Shown: positions 14,307 through 18,436 of the stretch, in pieces | Layout of the letters: the number at the start of each line of letters is the position of its first letter | Position numbering within the stretch: position 1 is the stretch's first letter | Assembly: GCA_031260095.1 (NCBI GenBank) | Contig: JAIRKN010000283.1 | Coordinates: 1 to 18,436, forward strand | Direction: 5' to 3' | Origin: Tannerella sp. | GTDB lineage: Bacteria; Bacteroidota; Bacteroidia; Bacteroidales; Tannerellaceae | Length of the DNA: 18,436 bases | Notes under the pieces: generated by a model | The model's input: the letters and a program-made list of their open reading frames with translations, nothing else | What the model was told of the DNA's origin: nothing | The model's database searches: none | Made by a program: the position numbers and the translations under genes

Positions 14307-14780
14307 ATGGAAAAAACGAATGAAGAATTTATTTTTTTACCTGTTTCCGTCAATATAACAGGTAAGAAATTGTTGATTATAGGCGGAGGAAAGGTAGGCT
14401 TTCACAAGGCTACAATATTAAGCCGCTTTACTCAGGAGGCGACGGTCATTGCTCCCGAATTTCATGAGGGATTTACCGCCCTTCCCTTCGGTCGGGTAAA
14501 GAAGGAGTATGAAAAAACGGACCTCGACGGAGCCTTTTTAGTGTATGTATGTACTGAAAACAGGCAGTTGAATGCGAAAATAAAGCAAGACGCCGAAGCG
14601 CTGGGAATACTGGCCAGTGTCTGCGATGATCCGGCCGCCTGTGATTTTATTTCTCCGGCGATTTATAAGAACGGGGATGTTACGATTGCCGTTTCTTCCA
14701 ACGCACGGAACGTGCGCCGCTCCGTCGGAATCCGTAACAGGATAAGCGATCTGGTACGGGAAGGGACGATTATAATATGA
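14307..14780 (+). CDS. Precorrin-2 dehydrogenase / sirohydrochlorin ferrochelatase (Met8/CysG N-domain-like)
   Basis: A 157-residue protein matching the N-terminal part of CysG and yeast Met8. It should oxidise precorrin-2 with NAD+ and insert iron to finish siroheme. The dinucleotide loop reads LLIIGGGKVGFHKA (22-35). Asp107 in SVCDDPAACDF aligns with the catalytic aspartate of the CysG segment NVVDAP. AVSSNARN matches the AVSSGG region. It ends soon after this, so it lacks much of the helical dimerisation domain found in CysG/Met8 and may work as a minimal form. The ATG directly abuts the cysH stop. The methyltransferase half of CysG is supplied by the fusion gene at 8065. Confidence 0.88.
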   Translation: MEKTNEEFIFLPVSVNITGKKLLIIGGGKVGFHKATILSRFTQEATVIAPEFHEGFTALPFGRVKKEYEKTDLDGAFLVYVCTENRQLNAKIKQDAEALGILASVCDDPAACDFISPAIYKNGDVTIAVSSNARNVRRSVGIRNRISDLVREGTIII

Positions 14781-14787
14781 TTGTAAA

Positions 14788-15672
14788 ATGATAAAAAGTA
14801 AACTCATCAATCACTCGCAATACAGTCTTGAAGAGCGTGAACAACTTTCGGGAACACTCTTTATCGACGAATCCATACCTCATGTTCTGCTTTCTACCTG
14901 CAACAGAATCGAGTTATATTGGGGCGACGGCGCCGCACCGGAAAATATCATACGGCATCTGTACAGAGTAGCGTCGGGGCTTGAATCGGCATTACTGGGC
15001 GAACGTGCCATACAGGGACAGTTAAAAACGGCATATATGTATGCGTTGGACAAGTATTGCCTGCCTCCATCTCTAAACAGGCTGTTCCAAACCGCAATTC
15101 ATACCGGTAAACGAACCCGGAATGAAACAAGGATTTCGGAAGGTGCAATATCTCACAGTCAAATAACAACAGAGATCCTTAAGTCGGAGAATGTAGATCT
15201 ACGAAATAAAACGGTAAGTATTATCGGTGTGAACAAGTTGACGGAGAATATCCTGAAATATCTTGTCGCACGCGGAGCTATTAATATCTTCCTGTCTAAT
15301 CGCAATATAGAAAAAGCCAGGGTTCTTGCCGCAAAATATAACGGTACGGCTATCCATCTGGACAAAAAGGTTGCTATGCTAAATTTTACCGATGTTCTGA
15401 TTTGCGCAACATCTGCCCCTCATACAATAATCCATAAGAACGATCTGCCGCAAGATAAAAAGATGTTGATTTTTGATCTCGCATTTCCCCGCGACGTGGA
15501 TGAAAATGTAAGAGAGATAGCGTCTGTCAAGTTGTTTGACCTTGAAGATGTTGAGGCGTTTGCTTCAAGAAACTTAATTCACCGCAATAATGAGGTAAAT
15601 AAGGTGGAACGGATAATTGATGAAGAAATAGCCAGTTACTACCGGTGGCAAAACTATAATCTTAATAAATAA
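14788..15672 (+). CDS. hemA: Glutamyl-tRNA reductase, short form lacking the dimerisation domain
   Basis: HemA reduces glutamyl-tRNA to glutamate-1-semialdehyde, the first step of the C5 tetrapyrrole pathway. The nucleophile Cys38 in LLSTCNRIELY is present, as are VASGLESALLGERAIQGQLK and the NADPH-domain string IFDLAFPRDVDENV. At 294 residues it is far shorter than E. coli HemA (418). The catalytic domain is trimmed between ELYWG and HLYRVASG, and the protein stops soon after the spinal helix (IDEEIASYYRWQ), omitting about 100 residues of dimerisation domain. No frameshifted remnant follows; hemL begins 9 nt later. It thus looks like an intact, shortened enzyme. Upstream gap is 7 nt. Confidence 0.92.
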   Translation: MIKSKLINHSQYSLEEREQLSGTLFIDESIPHVLLSTCNRIELYWGDGAAPENIIRHLYRVASGLESALLGERAIQGQLKTAYMYALDKYCLPPSLNRLFQTAIHTGKRTRNETRISEGAISHSQITTEILKSENVDLRNKTVSIIGVNKLTENILKYLVARGAINIFLSNRNIEKARVLAAKYNGTAIHLDKKVAMLNFTDVLICATSAPHTIIHKNDLPQDKKMLIFDLAFPRDVDENVREIASVKLFDLEDVEAFASRNLIHRNNEVNKVERIIDEEIASYYRWQNYNLNK

Positions 15673-15681
15673 CATTCATAT

Positions 15682-16953
15682 ATGAAAAGAGTTCAATCCG
15701 TAAATGCGTATCAGGAAGCATTAAAATACATTGCCGGAGGCGTAAATAGCCCGGTCAGGTCACTGCAAAGCGTAGGAGAAACACCCCTGTTTATTAAAAA
15801 GGCGACAGGTGTGAAATTAACGGACATTGATAATAATCAATTTACTGATTTTTGCTTGTCATGGGGCGTTTTTATATTAGGACACAATCATCCGCTGGTG
15901 AATAAAGCAGTAAAAGCGGCCGTTTCAAAAGGAACGAGCTATGGAATACCATCACTGCAAGAAACAGAATTGGCAAAACAGGTCAACCAATATATCCCAA
16001 GCATGGAACGGATCCGGTTTGTTAATTCGGGAACAGAAGCCGTAATGTCTGCCATAAGGCTTGCCAGAGGTTTTACCCGAAGAAATCTTCTCATCAAATT
16101 TGACGGTTGTTATCATGGTCATGCCGATCATTTACTGGTTTCTGCCGGATCGGGGGTTGCCGATCTCAGAAGTGCATCTTCACTCGGTGTACCCGATTCT
16201 TTTACTTCTCACACAATAAGCATACCTTTTAATAATAAAGAAGAAGTAACAAAAATATTTCGGGAAAGGGGAAAAGAGATCGCAGCTGTCATCGTTGAGC
16301 CTGTACCCGCCAATATGGGATTAATAAAACCTAAGAGTAATTTTCTCGATTTTCTCAGGGATATGACCGTAAAGCATGAAGCGCTGCTTATTTTTGACGA
16401 AGTGATAACAGGATTTCGTCTTTCTATCGGCGGAGCGCAACGTTTGTTCGGCATAATACCGGATATTACGACTATCGGTAAGATTATAGGAGGAGGATTC
16501 CCTGCCGCCGCTTTTGGAGGACGGGAAGATATTATGTCGCTTTTAGCGCCTCAAGGACCGGTATATCAGGCAGGGACATTGTCGGGAAACCCTGTGGCAA
16601 TGTCCGCCGGGTTGCAAACGCTGAAGTTATTGTCGGCCGAAGATTTTTATTCCCGGTTAAATCATAAAGCGAATATGTTTATTGATGAATTGAGAGATAG
16701 CGTTTCCGGGAAAGATATCACGATTAACCATTTAGGAAGTATGTTTACTCTCTTTTTTACCGCAAACGAGGTCAACTCTTTTGAAGATGTAAGAAGAATC
16801 AGTTTGCACCGGTTCGCTAAATTTTTCAGATATATGCTATCTCACAGATTTTACATTTCTCCCTCACAGTTTGAAACTAATTTCATATCCGAGAAGCACG
16901 ATAAAAGGGATTTAGCGCGTTTTGTTGAAAAAGTTCGAAAATTTAAAGATTAA
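15682..16953 (+). CDS. hemL: Glutamate-1-semialdehyde 2,1-aminomutase
   Basis: A full-length (423 residues) PLP enzyme that isomerises glutamate-1-semialdehyde to 5-aminolevulinate, working directly after HemA. Visible are the N-terminal GGVNSPVRS (19-27), FVNSGTEAVMSAIRLAR (113-129), the DEVITGFR segment (239-246) and the PLP-binding Lys267 in TTIGKIIGGGFP. Length and spacing match E. coli HemL (426; Lys265). It is followed after 4 nt by the MetY gene. Pairing with HemA in the same operon makes the aminolevulinate supply self-contained. Confidence 0.96.
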   Translation: MKRVQSVNAYQEALKYIAGGVNSPVRSLQSVGETPLFIKKATGVKLTDIDNNQFTDFCLSWGVFILGHNHPLVNKAVKAAVSKGTSYGIPSLQETELAKQVNQYIPSMERIRFVNSGTEAVMSAIRLARGFTRRNLLIKFDGCYHGHADHLLVSAGSGVADLRSASSLGVPDSFTSHTISIPFNNKEEVTKIFRERGKEIAAVIVEPVPANMGLIKPKSNFLDFLRDMTVKHEALLIFDEVITGFRLSIGGAQRLFGIIPDITTIGKIIGGGFPAAAFGGREDIMSLLAPQGPVYQAGTLSGNPVAMSAGLQTLKLLSAEDFYSRLNHKANMFIDELRDSVSGKDITINHLGSMFTLFFTANEVNSFEDVRRISLHRFAKFFRYMLSHRFYISPSQFETNFISEKHDKRDLARFVEKVRKFKD

Positions 16954-16957
16954 TAAT

Positions 16958-18223
16958 ATGAATACAGATTTTAGTAAAGAAGAAGGCGACTGTAAAACAC
17001 AGTCTTTCTCGACAAGGGTTATCGGTTGTAAATATGTAACGCCGGATGCGTATGGCGCTATTAATTACCCGGTATACCGAAATGCGGCTTTTGAGTTTGC
17101 AGACTCCAAAGCGATTGCCGAAGCGTTTCAATTCAGGACAGATCTGCACACCTATTCACGCATATCAAATCCTACCGTAACCAACTTTGAAGAAAAAGTC
17201 AAAGCCGCTTCGGGCGCGGATAACGCAATGGCCCTTGCCTCCGGGATGGCCGCCATATCAAACACATTTCTGACGATCGCTTATGCCGGCAGTAATATTG
17301 TATCCTCCCCTCACTTGTTCGGAAACACGTTTTCCTTTTTCAAATTTACCCTGGCAGAATTTGGCGTAGAGATCCGTTTCGTGAATACGGATCATCCGGA
17401 AGAAATAGCCGCCGCCGTGGATGAAAACACATGTGCATTTTTTGCGGAACTCCTCACTAATCCACATCTGGAAATTGCCAACCTGCCTGTGATATCCGAA
17501 TTATTGCATAAAAAGAACATACCCATGATCATAGATACCACGCTCATACCGTGGTGTGGTTTTGATGCTAAAAGTGCGGGAATTGATATTGAAGTTGTTT
17601 CTGCCACCAAATACATCTCGGCCGGCGCAACAAATATCGGAGGGGTCATTGTCGATTACGGCAGCTACGACTGGAAAGCGAACCGAAAACTTGCCGCATT
17701 GCCAAAACCCAAAGGAATGTCGCGCTTTATGTTTAAACTACGTGCCGAAATAGCCCGCAACATCGGCGCTTGCATGACCCCGGATACCGCCAGCCTGCAA
17801 TCCCTGGGAATGGAATCTTTAGAATTGCGTTACCGCCAAATGTCGACTACCGCATACAACCTGGCCGTATACCTGTCGAAACACCCAAAAATCAAAAAAG
17901 TAAATTATCCGAAACTTGAAAGTTCCGCATATAAAGCAATATCAGACCATCTCTTTTCCTGTAACCCGGGAGCCATGTTCACCATCAGCCTCGAATCCAA
18001 AGAGAGCTGTTACAACTTTATGGATCATTTAAAGATCATACGTCGTTCCACCAACTTATTTGACCACAAGACACTGATCATCCACCCCGAATCAACCATA
18101 TACGGAACTTTCTCCGCCGACATAAAAAAAATAATAGGCATAGAAGACAATCTGCTACGTTTCTCCATTGGTTTAGAAAGCGAAGACGATTTAATCAACG
18201 ACATAAAACAAGCCCTTGAATAA
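16958..18223 (+). CDS. metY: O-acetylhomoserine sulfhydrylase-type PLP enzyme (MetY)
   Basis: A 421-residue member of the Cys/Met-metabolism PLP family. It shows the YSRISNPT phosphate-contact segment (66-73), LASGMAAI (93-100), Asp193 in IIDTTLIPW and the PLP lysine Lys218 in SATKYISAGAT. MetY makes homocysteine from O-acetylhomoserine and sulfide, or from a carrier thiocarboxylate in the Wolinella route. The sulfur-carrier genes in the same operon favour the second mode. The start at 16958 lies 4 nt after hemL; an in-frame ATG at 16922 inside hemL is rejected. Cystathionine gamma-synthase or gamma-lyase activity cannot be excluded from motifs alone. Confidence 0.88.
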   Translation: MNTDFSKEEGDCKTQSFSTRVIGCKYVTPDAYGAINYPVYRNAAFEFADSKAIAEAFQFRTDLHTYSRISNPTVTNFEEKVKAASGADNAMALASGMAAISNTFLTIAYAGSNIVSSPHLFGNTFSFFKFTLAEFGVEIRFVNTDHPEEIAAAVDENTCAFFAELLTNPHLEIANLPVISELLHKKNIPMIIDTTLIPWCGFDAKSAGIDIEVVSATKYISAGATNIGGVIVDYGSYDWKANRKLAALPKPKGMSRFMFKLRAEIARNIGACMTPDTASLQSLGMESLELRYRQMSTTAYNLAVYLSKHPKIKKVNYPKLESSAYKAISDHLFSCNPGAMFTISLESKESCYNFMDHLKIIRRSTNLFDHKTLIIHPESTIYGTFSADIKKIIGIEDNLLRFSIGLESEDDLINDIKQALE

Positions 18224-18265
18224 ATGAAACAATCCGGGTTGGATATTAACTCTTTTCATTTCCAA

Positions 18266-18295
18266 ATCTGACGCATTTTAATCTGACGCATTTTA
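18266..18295 (+). repeat. Two perfect tandem copies of a 15-bp unit
   Basis: ATCTGACGCATTTTA occurs at 18266-18280 and 18281-18295 with no mismatch. It lies in the 100-nt gap between metY and the convergent gene on the minus strand. No convincing terminator hairpin is visible in the gap. Confidence 0.9.
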
Positions 18296-18323
18296 ATTAG
18301 TAACATGCGCGACATCAAAATGA

Positions 18324-18436
18324 TTACGATTCCGGGTCCTGTCTCCGGACGTCGTCCACGCCTTCCACATCATAAATAGAGGAGATCGCCTCCTGAAGTT
18401 CGCCGGCCGAGTGAATGGAGAAATCTATTGTACAAT
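18324..18436 (-). CDS. C-terminal end of an ACT-domain protein, possibly RelA/SpoT (cut by window edge)
   Basis: The minus strand is open from the right edge to a TAA at 18326-18324, giving 36 C-terminal residues. IHSAGELQEAISSIYDVEGV followed by DDVRRQDPES has the helix-strand pattern of an ACT domain end and resembles the last segment of long RelA/SpoT (p)ppGpp enzymes, where a V-x-G-V-x-x-V-x-R string closes the protein. With so little sequence, another ACT-bearing enzyme is possible. It converges on metY. Confidence 0.5.
   Translation of the reverse strand, partial: CTIDFSIHSAGELQEAISSIYDVEGVDDVRRQDPES

Overview
The window looks like a piece of a Bacteroidales (Bacteroidota) chromosome. 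The clues are a TAnnTTTG-type -7 element ahead of the first plus-strand gene, A/T-rich leaders in place of Shine-Dalgarno sites, an ECF sigma factor of Bacteroidota style and the protein sequences. A family such as Tannerellaceae or Dysgonomonadaceae is a guess. The layout is one long plus-strand operon (535-18223) of 17 tightly packed, often overlapping genes. It is flanked on the left by a divergent ECF sigma factor (cut by the window edge) and on the right by the tail of a convergent gene with an ACT-like C-terminus, possibly RelA/SpoT.

The operon encodes nearly everything needed to turn sulfate into homocysteine, including synthesis of siroheme for the sulfite reductase. Region 1 (535-5206) has a PstB-like ABC ATPase, a siroheme sulfite reductase fused to a HEPN-like domain and a TusA-like domain, a ThiS-like sulfur carrier with a C-terminal tail that needs trimming, its ThiF/MoeB-like E1 enzyme and a JAMM metalloprotease. 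Region 2 (5338-8063) has a lipoprotein substrate-binding protein and two permeases of the Pst family; with the distant ATPase these make one transporter, for which sulfate is the inferred substrate. Region 3 (8065-10999) has a HemC-CobA-HemD fusion and HemB. Region 4 (11016-14306) has CysD, a 128-codon ORF made of 13 tandem 7-residue repeats, CysN and an APS-type CysH. Region 5 (14307-18223) has a Met8/CysG-N-like enzyme, a short HemA, HemL and a MetY-type O-acetylhomoserine sulfhydrylase.

Read together: sulfate is imported, adenylylated by CysDN and reduced as APS by CysH to sulfite, then to sulfide by the siroheme enzyme. The sulfide is loaded as a thiocarboxylate on the ThiS-like carrier (activated by the E1, processed by the JAMM protease) and MetY transfers it to an activated homoserine. 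This matches the HcyS/HcyF/HcyD/MetY route described in Wolinella succinogenes. HemA, HemL, HemB, the fusion protein and the Met8-like enzyme cover glutamyl-tRNA to siroheme. No genes for heme branches are in the window.

Most worth a second look: the HemC part lacks the whole third domain, including the cysteine that holds the dipyrromethane cofactor; HemA lacks its C-terminal dimerisation domain; sulfite reductase carries HEPN and TusA-like modules; a Pst-type transporter sits in a sulfur operon; and a 21-bp repeat ORF exactly fills the cysD-cysN gap with a stop-start overlap at each end.
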